The position numbers and the translations under genes are program-made. The notes under the pieces were generated by a model, which had not been told where the DNA came from, searched no databases, and saw only the letters and a list, made by a program, of their open reading frames with translations. Below, piece by piece: positions 1 to 8,079 of a stretch of 64,000 nt of DNA. Origin of the DNA: Mycobacterium branderi (lineage in GTDB: Bacteria > Actinomycetota > Actinomycetes > Mycobacteriales > Mycobacteriaceae); NCBI RefSeq assembly GCF_010728725.1, contig NZ_AP022606.1, forward strand, positions 186,001-250,000, read 5' to 3'. The first letter of the stretch is position 1. Each line of letters starts with the position of its first letter.

Positions 1-347
1 ATCGTCGCGATCGGGCAGGCGTAGCCGTAGTCCGTCCCCTCGAGCAGCTCGGCCGCCTGGACGAAGGAATCCGCCGTCGCCTCGACGACGTCGGCTCCGG
101 GCGGGTACACCGACTCGAGCAACTCCCGGTAACGCTCACCGCCGTAGGTGAGAGCGGCGGCACCGAGTTCCTGCTTGCCGCCGGGAAAGAAGTGGTAGAG
201 CGACCCGTACGGCGCGGCGGCGGCCGCGAGGACGGCCTTGATGCCGGTCGCCCCGAAACCCTGTCGACTGAACAGCTCGGCCGCCGACTCGACGAGGCGG
301 ACTCGCGTTTCGGACGGCTTCCCAGTGGTTGACGCGGTGGAAGACAT
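1..347 (-). CDS. TetR family transcriptional regulator (partial, runs off the window start)
   Basis: The reverse strand from the ATG at 345-347 reads without a stop to the window edge (about 115 residues). It begins MSSTASTTGKPSETRVRLVE and continues with a TetR helix-turn-helix containing AAELFSRQGF and YGSLYHFFPGGKQEL; the ligand-binding half is missing from the window. TAGGCT (354-359) stands six bases before the ATG, so the mRNA is probably leaderless. A TAGATCAATCTG operator at 365-376 sits between the likely -35 and -10. From that position I infer that the protein represses itself and binds the other copies of the motif in the first 11 kb. The family assignment is firm; the operator assignment is inference. 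Confidence 0.85.
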   Translation of the reverse strand, partial: MSSTASTTGKPSETRVRLVESAAELFSRQGFGATGIKAVLAAAAAPYGSLYHFFPGGKQELGAAALTYGGERYRELLESVYPPGADVVEATADSFVQAAELLEGTDYGYACPIAT

Positions 348-364
348 GTGCCCAGCCTACCTGC

Positions 365-376
365 TAGATCAATCTG
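365..376. promoter_or_regulatory. Motif 1 operator copy (TAGATCAATCTG)
   Basis: Eleven of 12 bases match the palindromic element TAGATCAATCTA found again at 1314, 4996, 8726, 9224 and 10700. It lies 18 bp upstream of the TetR start codon, between the predicted -10 (354-359) and the -35 region, which suits autorepression. Confidence 0.6.
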
Positions 377-431
377 TTGCCTTGTGACCTTCGCCCGCTA
401 GCTTGCCGCGTTGCCTGAAAATCCCGTGCAT

Positions 432-1199
432 TCATAGGCCCGCCGGAATCTTCGCCGTCAATCGGCCCGACTTCAAGTCCTGTTCGTCTCTCGAAATCGC
501 TTTCAGGACGCAGTACGCCATCAATGTTGTCCACACCCCGTGGAACGTTGCCACCACTACGCACGTGACAAACCCGTCCCATGCAACCGGTCCGACCAAG
601 CCAAAAGAGAAGGTCTGGAGGCTGTTGGGCAAGATTGTCACCACTTGCGCCAAGGTGATCCACGCGAGCCAACGTGGGAAAAGTGCCGGAGTGTGCCTGT
701 CTTGAAAGATGGCTATCGCGATGGCGATCAGCCACAGAATATACGGCGGCCAGGTGTAGTAGTAGAAAAACCAGGCGAGGTCGTTGAGAGTCAACGTGAT
801 CTCAGGGGCGATCTTGCCGGCACGAAAAGCGGCCACCGCGTACATAATTGACATGATCTCCACGACCATCGTGTTGATGGCCACGAGGACGAGTGTGGCA
901 AACGTCAGGACCGGATATCGGGCGGACTCCATCCGCCAGACCCACAATGAAATGACAGCCTGCCACCACCCCCAGACAGCAAAAGCGATCATCATCAACA
1001 GGCAGCCGAGCTGAATCCTATCCGCGTTCTGGCTATAGATTTCGACGATGCGATTCGCGCTCCAGGTCGCATTGTGCGCCGGAAATACTCGGGCGAGAAC
1101 CAGACCGGCGAACATCACCGGCACAGCCGCGATGCCACTGAATACGAAGCAGCGTTGAGTCCTGCCGTTGAGCCCATGGGGCTCCGCAACGTGACTCAT
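432..1199 (-). CDS. Polytopic membrane protein of unknown function
   Basis: 255 residues. I do not recognise a family. Hydrophobic stretches suggest about six membrane helices: near residues 17-39, 62-88, 94-121, 140-166, 172-195 and 203-230. The C-terminus is charged (SRDEQDLKSGRL). GGGGAG precedes the ATG at 1199 by about nine bases. The gene is divergent from the NIPSNAP gene at 1326 and shares the intergenic region carrying a motif 1 operator at 1314-1325, so it may belong to the same regulon. A role in transport or sensing for the catabolic cluster is possible but not shown by the sequence. Confidence 0.7.
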   Translation of the reverse strand: MSHVAEPHGLNGRTQRCFVFSGIAAVPVMFAGLVLARVFPAHNATWSANRIVEIYSQNADRIQLGCLLMMIAFAVWGWWQAVISLWVWRMESARYPVLTFATLVLVAINTMVVEIMSIMYAVAAFRAGKIAPEITLTLNDLAWFFYYYTWPPYILWLIAIAIAIFQDRHTPALFPRWLAWITLAQVVTILPNSLQTFSFGLVGPVAWDGFVTCVVVATFHGVWTTLMAYCVLKAISRDEQDLKSGRLTAKIPAGL

Positions 1200-1313
1200 C
1201 CGACGCTCTCCCCTTCCGGTTGCAACTCATACGGAGCTGACCCGCGGCCCGCGGAGCAAGGCGGCCCCGTCGCCGCCAGCCGGTTCCCCGTTGGCCGCCG
1301 CATCCCGACATGA

Positions 1314-1325
1314 TAGATTGATCTA
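1314..1325. promoter_or_regulatory. Motif 1 operator overlapping the -10 of a leaderless gene
   Basis: TAGATTGATCTA ends one base before the ATG at 1326. Its first six bases, TAGATT, fit a mycobacterial -10 (TAnnnT) and stand exactly six bases before that A. Transcription would therefore start at the start codon, and a protein bound here would block the promoter. Confidence 0.7.
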
Positions 1326-1664
1326 ATGACTTCAGATAACCGCATCTTCGAACTTCGTACATACGAGGCAGTGCCGGGCAAAATCGACGCGCTCGTGAGT
1401 CGCATCGGGGATCACGCCGCGCCGCTGTTCGAAAAGCACGGTATGACCAACATCGGCTTCTGGGTGCAGACCGACGACGACGGCAAGCCCACCGACACCC
1501 TCATCTACGTCGTGGCGCATGCCAGCCGGGAGGCCGCCAAAAAATCCTGGGAGGCCTTTTGGGCGGATCCCGAGTGGACTGCCGCGCGGTTTAACGGCGA
1601 GCAGGTCACGGCCAGCGCTACGTCCGTGTTCATCGAACCCACGGAATTCTCGAAACTGCGCTGA
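1326..1664 (+). CDS. NIPSNAP family protein
   Basis: 112 residues. It opens with IFELRTYEAVPGKIDAL, the NIPSNAP signature (beta strand ELRTY followed by a helix), and has the size of a single dimeric alpha/beta-barrel domain. Bacterial members often sit in catabolic or lipid-related clusters and their biochemical role is unsettled. There is no Shine-Dalgarno sequence; the predicted transcription start coincides with the ATG, so this looks leaderless. The SDR gene at 1740 follows after 75 bp on the same strand and is probably co-transcribed. The family call is good; the substrate is unknown. Confidence 0.85.
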   Translation: MTSDNRIFELRTYEAVPGKIDALVSRIGDHAAPLFEKHGMTNIGFWVQTDDDGKPTDTLIYVVAHASREAAKKSWEAFWADPEWTAARFNGEQVTASATSVFIEPTEFSKLR

Positions 1665-1739
1665 TGTGTGCGTGAAAGCTCCACCACCGCTGGGGGTTTC
1701 GCACTCCCCGTCTGACTGGCGACGAACCGGAGATTTGCC

Positions 1740-2507
1740 ATGACCTCACTCTTCGATCTGACCGGACACGTCGCGCTAATCACTGGGGGTAACTCCGGGA
1801 TCGGACTCGGCATGGCGCACGGACTCGCCCAAAGCGGCGCTGACGTTTGCATCTGGGGCACCAACGCCGACCGCAACGAGGCCGCTTCGCAGGAGCTCGC
1901 GACGCACGGCACACGGGTTCGGGCGATCCGGTGCGACGTGGGCGACGAGGACGCCGTGACTGCCAGCTTCGCCGAAACACTCGATTACTTCGGGAAGGTC
2001 GATTCCTGCTTCGCGAATGCGGGGATGCCCACCCCCGGCATTCGGTTTGTCGACACAAGTCTCGCGGACTTCCGGGCGGTCACCCGGGTAAATCTCGACG
2101 GTGCGTTCCTAACGCTGCGCGCTGCGGCGAAGCACATGGTGGAGCGCGGCGGCGGCGGCGTTCTGGTAGCCACGTCGAGTGTCTCGGCGATCGACGGGTA
2201 CCCCCGCGGTCAGGCGTATGCGGCGAGCAAGGCCGGACTGACGGCGATCATCAGAGGCTGCGCCGTCGAGCTGGCGCGGTATGGGATCCACGCGCACTCA
2301 CTCGTGGTCGGCTGGACCGAGACGCCTCTGATCTCTCGGGAAATGGGCAACCCGGCGTTCGCAGAGAACGTCATGAAGCGGATGCCACAGCGCCGTTGGG
2401 GTGCGCCGGACGATTTCGCGCGGATCGCGGTGTACCTGGCCGGCGGCGTCGGCGGATTCCACACCGGCGACGAGATTGTCATCGACGGCGGATACTCGAT
2501 CTTCTGA
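1740..2507 (+). CDS. Short-chain dehydrogenase/reductase (classical SDR)
   Basis: 255 residues with all classical SDR landmarks: cofactor loop TGGNSGIG at residues 15-22, NAG at 93-95, Ser147, and YAASK with Tyr160 and Lys164. The C-terminal GDEIVIDGGYSIF is typical of FabG-like enzymes. It should oxidise or reduce a hydroxyl/keto substrate with NAD(P)H in the cytoplasm. GGAG stands eight bases before the ATG. It is the second gene of the unit starting at the motif 1-controlled NIPSNAP gene. The substrate cannot be read from the sequence; a beta-oxidation or ring-degradation step is plausible from the neighbours. Confidence 0.9.
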   Translation: MTSLFDLTGHVALITGGNSGIGLGMAHGLAQSGADVCIWGTNADRNEAASQELATHGTRVRAIRCDVGDEDAVTASFAETLDYFGKVDSCFANAGMPTPGIRFVDTSLADFRAVTRVNLDGAFLTLRAAAKHMVERGGGGVLVATSSVSAIDGYPRGQAYAASKAGLTAIIRGCAVELARYGIHAHSLVVGWTETPLISREMGNPAFAENVMKRMPQRRWGAPDDFARIAVYLAGGVGGFHTGDEIVIDGGYSIF

Positions 2508-2513
2508 GCACTG

Positions 2514-3056
2514 CTACTCGTCATTGGCGAAGTCGGCCACATCCGCTTCGAACGCGATGCCCGCGAGTCGGCGGAACTGGCTGCCGTGGAAGACGAGTGG
2601 CGCGGCCTTCGGATAGGCCTGCAGGCCTTGGATTTCAAGCAGCGCGACGGCGTGGTCGCCTGCCGGAACCTCACTGTACAGGGAGCATTCGAGCCACGCG
2701 GTGGCGCCACGGACGAACACCGCGCCTTCGGGCGTGCGATCCCAGGCGACGTCGGCGAAGCGGTCAGTGGTCTTCTGGGCGAGGCTCATGCATATGTTGT
2801 CTTGGCCCTGCGCCAACACGCTGATCCCCAACCGGGGCCGCTCACGCAGCCTCTGCCAGGTGGTCGAAGATGCCTGAAAGCACACAGAGACCAGTGGAGG
2901 GTCGAGGGACACTGACGTGAACGAGCTGGCCGCCATACCCACCGGAGCGCCATCGACCATCGCGCACACCGCGGTGACCCCTGAGGGGAAGCATCCGAAC
3001 GCTCTGCGCAGCAGGCTGGGATCGGCGGTAGGCGACTCGAAAGCGATCATGGTCAC
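2514..3056 (-). CDS. Flavin reductase-like FMN-binding protein
   Basis: 180 residues. The pattern LRRAFGCFPSGVTAVCA, then PVGMAASSFTSVSLDPPLVSVCF and a late GDHAVALLEI, is that of the flavin reductase domain family (NtaB/HsaB-like). Members supply reduced FMN or FAD to a partner monooxygenase. The start may be GTG 3056 or ATG 3050. It is the last gene of a minus-strand unit with the ABM protein and the SDR at 4278; it ends six bases from the convergent SDR at 2507. No large two-component monooxygenase lies in the window, so its partner is either the small ABM protein or is encoded elsewhere. Confidence 0.85.
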   Translation of the reverse strand: MTMIAFESPTADPSLLRRAFGCFPSGVTAVCAMVDGAPVGMAASSFTSVSLDPPLVSVCFQASSTTWQRLRERPRLGISVLAQGQDNICMSLAQKTTDRFADVAWDRTPEGAVFVRGATAWLECSLYSEVPAGDHAVALLEIQGLQAYPKAAPLVFHGSQFRRLAGIAFEADVADFANDE

Positions 3057-3075
3057 TCGTCGAGAAGACGCGAGC

Positions 3076-3375
3076 TCACAGTCCCGCCGGATCGAAGAAT
3101 TGCAGTTTCGGCTCGCCCTCGATCATGCCAGCGATCCGCTCCATGATCCCGGATTCCATCCGCCACTTGAAGTAGTTCTCATAGTCCTCGCGGCTATTCC
3201 ACTTCTCCATGACCAGCAGATGTGCGGGATTATCCTGGTTCCGAACGAATTCGATGCATACACAACCTTTATACGGACGGGTGTCCGGAAGAATCTTCAC
3301 CATGAAGTCACGGAAGTCGTCGTAGCGGCCTTCCTTGATCGTCAGTTCCATGATTGCCTGGACGGTCATTCGCAA
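3076..3375 (-). CDS. Antibiotic biosynthesis monooxygenase (ABM) domain protein
   Basis: 99 residues, one ABM-type dimeric alpha/beta-barrel: a strand MELTIKEGRYDDF, a central GCVCIEFVRNQDNPAHLLVMEKW, and the helix DYENYFKWRMESG. Members include small cofactor-independent oxygenases and some with no known activity. The gene is 21 bp downstream of the SDR stop and 19 bp before the flavin reductase, so the three form an operon. ATG 3369 is an alternative start. The catalytic role is inferred from family only. Confidence 0.85.
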   Translation of the reverse strand: MRMTVQAIMELTIKEGRYDDFRDFMVKILPDTRPYKGCVCIEFVRNQDNPAHLLVMEKWNSREDYENYFKWRMESGIMERIAGMIEGEPKLQFFDPAGL

Positions 3376-3396
3376 CTCCTGTTGTCGGTGCTACAC

Positions 3397-4278
3397 CTAC
3401 GTTGTGACCGGACTGATGCCCTGCGCCAGGATCTTCGCGGTGATGTCGGCGCCGTGACGGTTGTCGAATTCATCGAAAGTGGTTTGGATTTCGTTGTGCA
3501 CAGCTTCGACCAGCGGCAGCCAATCGGCATGAGTAATGATCAGGAACTGCCCTTGCTGCATGGCTTCGACCACCTGCTCACCGACGCGGTTGGGATCGGC
3601 CCCCTGCGCCAGTAGTGCGTTGTTGCCTTCGACCACGGCAGTGTTCACTTCTTCGCCAAGCAGTTTCGCTTCGCCTGCGCCAGAGGTCTCACTGATTCGG
3701 GTGCTCACCGTGCCCGGGCAGAGCACCGAGACACCGATATCGGTGCCCTCGCATTCGCCACGCAGCACCATCGACAAACCGAAGCTGGCGAACTTCGCCG
3801 AGGAGTAGGCGCCGACGCGGATCATTGGCACGATCCCGGCCATCGAAGCGGTGTTGACGATGTGGGCGCGACCACCGCGGCCCTTGAAACGCGGCAGGAA
3901 GGTCAGCAGGCCGATGAACTGTCCTTCGACGTTGATCCGGTAGACCCAGCGCCAGACTTCAAGCGGCGTCTTGTCGAGTTCTCCACCGCCGTTGGCGCCC
4001 GCGTTGTTGCACAGGATCGAGATCGGGCCGAGGACCTCCTCGGCCCGATCGGCCGCAGCTGCCCACTGCTCAGCGTCTGTGACGTCTAGCGGCACTGCCA
4101 TCACCGAGCCACCGGCATCGGTCAACTCCTGCTCGACCATGGCCAATCGAGTGGCGTCGATATCGGCGAGTGCCACCTTTGCGCCTGCTGCGACGAGCGC
4201 GCGGGCGATCCCGAGCCCGATCCCCGATGCCGCTCCGGTGACGAAAGCTGCTTGTCCTGCGGGCCAATTCGTTGTCAT
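3397..4278 (-). CDS. Short-chain dehydrogenase/reductase, copy A of a duplicated pair
   Basis: 293 residues. TGAASGIG at 14-21, NNAG at 91-94, Ser145, and YSSAK with Tyr158 and Lys162 give a complete classical SDR catalytic set, followed by a C-terminal extension of about 40 residues ending ISPVTT. It is a close paralog of the SDR at 29194: the two start with the same 41 residues (through the sequence ADID) and share the ending. Both genes have the same type of operator upstream (here 4295-4318). It heads an operon with the ABM and flavin reductase genes. The leader is short: a TAGGCT -10 lies 11 bases before the ATG. The substrate is unknown. Confidence 0.92.
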   Translation of the reverse strand: MTTNWPAGQAAFVTGAASGIGLGIARALVAAGAKVALADIDATRLAMVEQELTDAGGSVMAVPLDVTDAEQWAAAADRAEEVLGPISILCNNAGANGGGELDKTPLEVWRWVYRINVEGQFIGLLTFLPRFKGRGGRAHIVNTASMAGIVPMIRVGAYSSAKFASFGLSMVLRGECEGTDIGVSVLCPGTVSTRISETSGAGEAKLLGEEVNTAVVEGNNALLAQGADPNRVGEQVVEAMQQGQFLIITHADWLPLVEAVHNEIQTTFDEFDNRHGADITAKILAQGISPVTT

Positions 4279-4294
4279 ACGCTCACCTTAGCCT

Positions 4295-4318
4295 ATCTGA
4301 CATGTTACTGTGTCACAT
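4295..4318. promoter_or_regulatory. Motif 2 operator (ATCTGACA-N8-TGTCACAT)
   Basis: An inverted repeat with 8-base arms and an 8-base spacer (TGTTACTG), 16 bp before the SDR start at 4278. Seven of the eight pairs match the perfect copy at 29152-29175. It abuts the predicted -10 of the SDR promoter. Confidence 0.65.
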
Positions 4319-4353
4319 TAGCCCTGGGCTGATGCTGAATTAGTGTGTCCGCC

Positions 4354-4977
4354 TCATGACATCAGTGCGGTCAGGTCGCGGACGGGATCAGTGCCGTCCC
4401 AGTCGGCTGCGGCCGCGGCGGCGGCGGCGAACATATCGAGCACCAGACCGCTCCGCCCCATCAGTTCGGTCATGCAACCGGTCATTGGCCGGGTGTCCAC
4501 ATAGGCGACCGGCGTCTGGCCCGCGACCACTCCGGTCATCACCACCTCGAAGCCGTGTCGCTGGTAGTTGCGGCATTCGGCCTCAACGTCGTCGACAAAG
4601 CTGCAGAGATGATGGAGTCCGCTTTCGCCTTCCGCGTAGACGTCGCGGTACGGCGATGGGGCTCCACCATGTTGCTTGATGAGTTCAATCTGGACTGGAC
4701 CGGACTGGGCAATCGCGCAACTCATGTCCACTGCAACCGGACTACCACGATGCGTCGCTTCGGTGAAGATCCCACCGACATGCTCGCCCACGTAGAACGG
4801 CCCAATCCCTGCCATCTGCCGCCAGTGTTGAACAGCGGCATCGAGATCATCTACAACCCAAGCTATTTGGCAAATCTGCTTTGCTGCGAGCACTTCGCGC
4901 CTTCCTTGCGTGTCGATGTGCGGAAACCCAGCCGATGGCCTGCCGTACCGCGTCCAAATTGACACGGCGAGTGACAT
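4354..4977 (-). CDS. VOC (glyoxalase-like) family protein
   Basis: 207 residues. After about 28 leading residues, QICQIAWVVDDLDAAVQHWRQ and IGPFYVGEHV mark the first half of a VOC domain, and GLHHLCSFVDDVEAE with PVAYVDTRP and ELM supplies the metal-ligand-bearing second half (His, Glu candidates). The family includes glyoxalases, epimerases and ring-cleavage dioxygenases. The true start may be about 25 codons downstream. The gene is divergent from the acyl-CoA dehydrogenase at 5086 with a motif 1 operator between them. Epimerase or isomerase action on a CoA intermediate fits the context but is not proven. Confidence 0.8.
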   Translation of the reverse strand: MSLAVSIWTRYGRPSAGFPHIDTQGRREVLAAKQICQIAWVVDDLDAAVQHWRQMAGIGPFYVGEHVGGIFTEATHRGSPVAVDMSCAIAQSGPVQIELIKQHGGAPSPYRDVYAEGESGLHHLCSFVDDVEAECRNYQRHGFEVVMTGVVAGQTPVAYVDTRPMTGCMTELMGRSGLVLDMFAAAAAAAADWDGTDPVRDLTALMS

Positions 4978-4995
4978 CGCTTAGCGTCACTGTAT

Positions 4996-5007
4996 TAGAT
5001 CGTTCTA
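4996..5007. promoter_or_regulatory. Motif 1 operator copy (TAGATCGTTCTA)
   Basis: Ten of 12 bases match TAGATCAATCTA, keeping both TAGA/TCTA arms. It lies between the divergent VOC gene (start 4977) and the acyl-CoA dehydrogenase pair (start 5086). Confidence 0.55.
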
Positions 5008-5085
5008 TTTACTGCAAGGCCGGTTTCGACCGCCCGGGCCGATACCGTCTTTTGACGAGCCTGTCTTGGTCCACTGGAGCTGAAG

Positions 5086-6273
5086 TTGAGCACTGAAAGC
5101 GAAACTGCGCGAGTAGCACAAGCAGCGCGAAAAGTCGTACAGGAGTACAACCCCCACTCCGTTCCGCTCCCCGAGTTCTTCGCTGCTTGCTTCGACGCCG
5201 GCTTGTGCTGGGTGCATTTCCCCTTGGGGCTCGGTGGGCTCGGCGTATCCCGAGGACTTCAGGGCGTCGCGGACGCGATCCTGCATGAGACCGGCGTGCC
5301 CGCAGCGCATGAGCTGAACCTCATCGGCTACGGGATGGCTGCGCCGACCATCTGCGAGCACGCACAGACCGAGGAGCTGAAACGTAAGTGGCTCCGGCCG
5401 CTCGCGACCACCGAAGACATCTGGTGCCAGCTGTTCTCCGAGCCTGGTGCCGGGTCCGACTTGGCGGGGCTGGCCACATCGGCCATCCGTGACGGTGACG
5501 AGTGGATAGTGAAGGGGCAGAAGGTGTGGACCACGCTGGCCCACCGCGCCAGTTGGGCGCTGCTGCTCGCCCGCACCGACCCGAATGCCCCGAAGCACAA
5601 GGGCCTTACGTATTTCGTCGTCGACATGCGCTCCCCCGGCGTCGAAACCCGCCCACTGCGCCAGATGACCGGCCAAGCCGAGTTCAACGAGGTCTACCTC
5701 AACGGCGTCCGGGTCCCGGACGCGCACCGGCTGGGCGCGATCGGCGCCGGCTGGCAGGTCGCAATGACCACGCTGATGAATGAGCGCAACTCGATCGGCG
5801 CGAGCGGCACCCATCGCGGCGACGGCACGATCGCCGACGCCGTCGCGCTGTGGACCCAGCGCCCAGATCGCCACACCCCGGTGCGACGCGACCGCCTCAC
5901 CCAGCTCTGGCTGCGCTCGGAGGCACAGCGGCTGACGTCGCAACGCTCCCGCGCCACCGCAACCGTGCGCGGCCCCGGCCCGGAGGGGTCAGTCGACAAG
6001 CTCGTCGGCGCCGAATTGAATCAACGGATTTACGAGTTCTGCATGGACCTCCTCGGACCTGAGGGGCTTCTCTACGACGACTACACGATGCGCGTGGTGA
6101 GCCCCGACGACGACCAAGGGCCCGTGCAGCAGCGCTTCCTACGTTCGCGCGCCAACACCATCGAAGGCGGCACCTCAGAGGTGCTGCGAAACGTTCTCGG
6201 CGAACGGATCCTGGGCCTGCCCGGCGATCTGCGTGCCGACTCCGGACCATGGCGTGAGGTGCCCCGTGGCTGA
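5086..6273 (+). CDS. Acyl-CoA dehydrogenase, catalytic-type subunit
   Basis: 395 residues. CQLFSEPGAGSDLAGL and GQKVWTTLAH are the FAD-contacting signatures of the family, and NTIEGGTSEVLRNVLGERI near the C-terminus carries the candidate catalytic Glu360. It should introduce a 2,3-double bond into an acyl-CoA and pass electrons to electron-transfer flavoprotein. The start is TTG 5086, chosen because GGAG lies six bases before it. The next gene is a second, divergent acyl-CoA dehydrogenase overlapping by eight bases, the layout of the heteromeric FadE pairs that act on branched or steroid-type side chains. The substrate is not determinable here. Confidence 0.92.
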   Translation: MSTESETARVAQAARKVVQEYNPHSVPLPEFFAACFDAGLCWVHFPLGLGGLGVSRGLQGVADAILHETGVPAAHELNLIGYGMAAPTICEHAQTEELKRKWLRPLATTEDIWCQLFSEPGAGSDLAGLATSAIRDGDEWIVKGQKVWTTLAHRASWALLLARTDPNAPKHKGLTYFVVDMRSPGVETRPLRQMTGQAEFNEVYLNGVRVPDAHRLGAIGAGWQVAMTTLMNERNSIGASGTHRGDGTIADAVALWTQRPDRHTPVRRDRLTQLWLRSEAQRLTSQRSRATATVRGPGPEGSVDKLVGAELNQRIYEFCMDLLGPEGLLYDDYTMRVVSPDDDQGPVQQRFLRSRANTIEGGTSEVLRNVLGERILGLPGDLRADSGPWREVPRG

Positions 6274-7447
6274 CCAAAACTCAATCACAAGCGCACAATT
6301 CGTGTTCACGCCGGAGCAACAAGAATTGCGCACGGCGGTGCGCGGGTTTTGCGCCGAGCACTCCGACAAGTCCACCGTGCGCCAACTGATGGAGTCCACT
6401 CCCCCGTTCGACCAAAAGAGTTGGTTGCGACTCGGGTCGGAGCTCGGCGTCCTCGGGCTCGGCGTACCGGAGGAGCTCGGCGGCTCAGGGGGCGGCCTCG
6501 TCGACGCCGCGATCGCCGTCGAGGAACTGGGCGCAGCACTGTTCTGCGGTCCTGTCTTCGGCACCCTCGCGCTATCAATCCCCGCGCTCGTTGCCGCGCC
6601 GAAAACACCGGTGCGTGCCGAAACCCTCGGTCCGCTCGTCGCGGGCACTCGGACCGCCGCGTTCGCTGTCCCAGAACAGGCCGGACGCTTGGCAGTCGAT
6701 GCTGTGACGTTGCGGGCCAACGGTTCTCGGGACACGTGGTTCATTTCCGGAACCGTTGAGCGTGTCGTCGACGCCGGCGCCGCAGACGACCTGCTCGTCG
6801 CCGCGACCGGTCCGGGCGGAGTCGCACTGTTCGTCGTCGATGCCACCGGGCCCGGGGTCGAGCGCACCGCGCTGTCCGCGTTGGACATGACCCGGCCGCA
6901 GGCCGCGATCCGGCTCGCCGACGCCCCCGCCCGACTCGTCGCCGGCCCGGAGGCCGCGCCGCGCATCTGCGAGCACGCCCTGCAGGTCGGTGCGGTGCTG
7001 CTGGCCGCCGAGCAGGTCGGCGGTGCCCAGCACCTGCTTGACCTGAGCGTCTCGTATGCCAAGGAACGCTTGCAGTTCGGGCGACCCATCGGTTCGTTCC
7101 AGGCTGTCAAACACAAACTCGCTGACATGCTGGTTGATCAGGAGCACGCCCGCTCCGCGGCCTACTACGGCGCTTGGGCACTGCAGGACGGCTCGGACGA
7201 CCCCGCACTTGCATCGTCGATCGCGCAAGCGACCTGCTCGGCCGCCTTCACCCGCATCGCAGCCGACACCATCCAAGTGCACGGCGGCATCGGTTTCACA
7301 TGGGAACATCAGGCGCACCTGTACTTTAAGCGCGCCTTCACGGACGCCGCCCTGCTGGGCTCCGCCGAGGAACACCGATCGCGGATCGCCGAATTGGTGC
7401 TCGACAACGCCACGCCGAGTTACGAAATCACCGTCGCGACCGGGTGA
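6266..7447 (+). CDS. Acyl-CoA dehydrogenase, partner subunit
   Basis: 393 residues from GTG 6266, which overlaps the previous gene by eight bases and has GAGG just upstream. It carries a family fold with YAKERLQFGRPIGSFQAVKH and VHGGIGFTWEHQAHLYFKRA. The IEGGTSE segment of the first subunit is replaced by the HGGIGFTWEH form, as in the non-catalytic partners of known mycobacterial heteromeric FadE enzymes. I therefore read the two as one alpha2beta2 enzyme. It is followed after 19 bp by a SnoaL-like gene in the same operon. The assignment as non-catalytic partner is inference from motif differences. Confidence 0.9.
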   Translation: MADQNSITSAQFVFTPEQQELRTAVRGFCAEHSDKSTVRQLMESTPPFDQKSWLRLGSELGVLGLGVPEELGGSGGGLVDAAIAVEELGAALFCGPVFGTLALSIPALVAAPKTPVRAETLGPLVAGTRTAAFAVPEQAGRLAVDAVTLRANGSRDTWFISGTVERVVDAGAADDLLVAATGPGGVALFVVDATGPGVERTALSALDMTRPQAAIRLADAPARLVAGPEAAPRICEHALQVGAVLLAAEQVGGAQHLLDLSVSYAKERLQFGRPIGSFQAVKHKLADMLVDQEHARSAAYYGAWALQDGSDDPALASSIAQATCSAAFTRIAADTIQVHGGIGFTWEHQAHLYFKRAFTDAALLGSAEEHRSRIAELVLDNATPSYEITVATG

Positions 7448-7466
7448 ACGCCGGGAAGGTATACCA

Positions 7467-7994
7467 ATGAGTTTGACACTCAAGGAAATGGAACATGTGC
7501 TGTTGGCTCACGAAATAGCCGAGCTGGAACAAGATATCGATGCCACGATGGCCACCGTCGTGCCCGATCCGCACTACGAACTTTCTTCGCTCGGGTGGAT
7601 CATCGACGGCGAGGCCGCGGTGCGTGAGATGTACCGAAGGATCCTGCCGGTCGACCATCGAGATGTCGCTGCCGAGAAGCGGATTCATGCGGTAGCCGAG
7701 AACACACTGCTGCGCGAGGCCGTCATGTCCTTCAACGACCTCGAGGGCAAGCGGGTCAGTGGCCTGTACCTGGTCGTGCTGGCCTTTGATCCTGAATTGA
7801 AACTGATCTCGGGTGAGCGCATGTACATGGATCCCCTGTTCGCGCAGATGATGTCCGAGCAACTCGGCCCCGACTTTGCCGAGGTGTCCGGCGTGTCACG
7901 GACCGCTGATAGGTTGCCGATCATCGCCAAGCACGATGCCTATGCGTGGGCCCAATCCGAGGGGCGCACCATCGATCCGCACCGGAAGAAATAG
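7467..7994 (+). CDS. NTF2/SnoaL-like protein, paralog 1 of 3
   Basis: 175 residues. It opens MSLTLKEMEHVLLAHEIAEL, then DATMATVVPDPHYEL and LISGERMYMD. The same signature blocks occur in the proteins at 8080 and 11999, so the three are paralogs. Size and pattern suggest one cone-shaped NTF2/SnoaL-like domain, a fold used by small isomerases, dehydratases and cyclases. GGGAAGG precedes the ATG. It is the third gene after the acyl-CoA dehydrogenase pair, so it may act on the same CoA intermediate, for example as a hydratase or isomerase. That role is a guess. Confidence 0.75.
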   Translation: MSLTLKEMEHVLLAHEIAELEQDIDATMATVVPDPHYELSSLGWIIDGEAAVREMYRRILPVDHRDVAAEKRIHAVAENTLLREAVMSFNDLEGKRVSGLYLVVLAFDPELKLISGERMYMDPLFAQMMSEQLGPDFAEVSGVSRTADRLPIIAKHDAYAWAQSEGRTIDPHRKK

Positions 7995-8079
7995 CTCCTC
8001 GCGCAGTCATCGACTCTTCCGTTGTGCGGCAATGATTTCGGGGGCGGCAGTGGATACGGGTGTCCGTCGGGTGGGCAGA

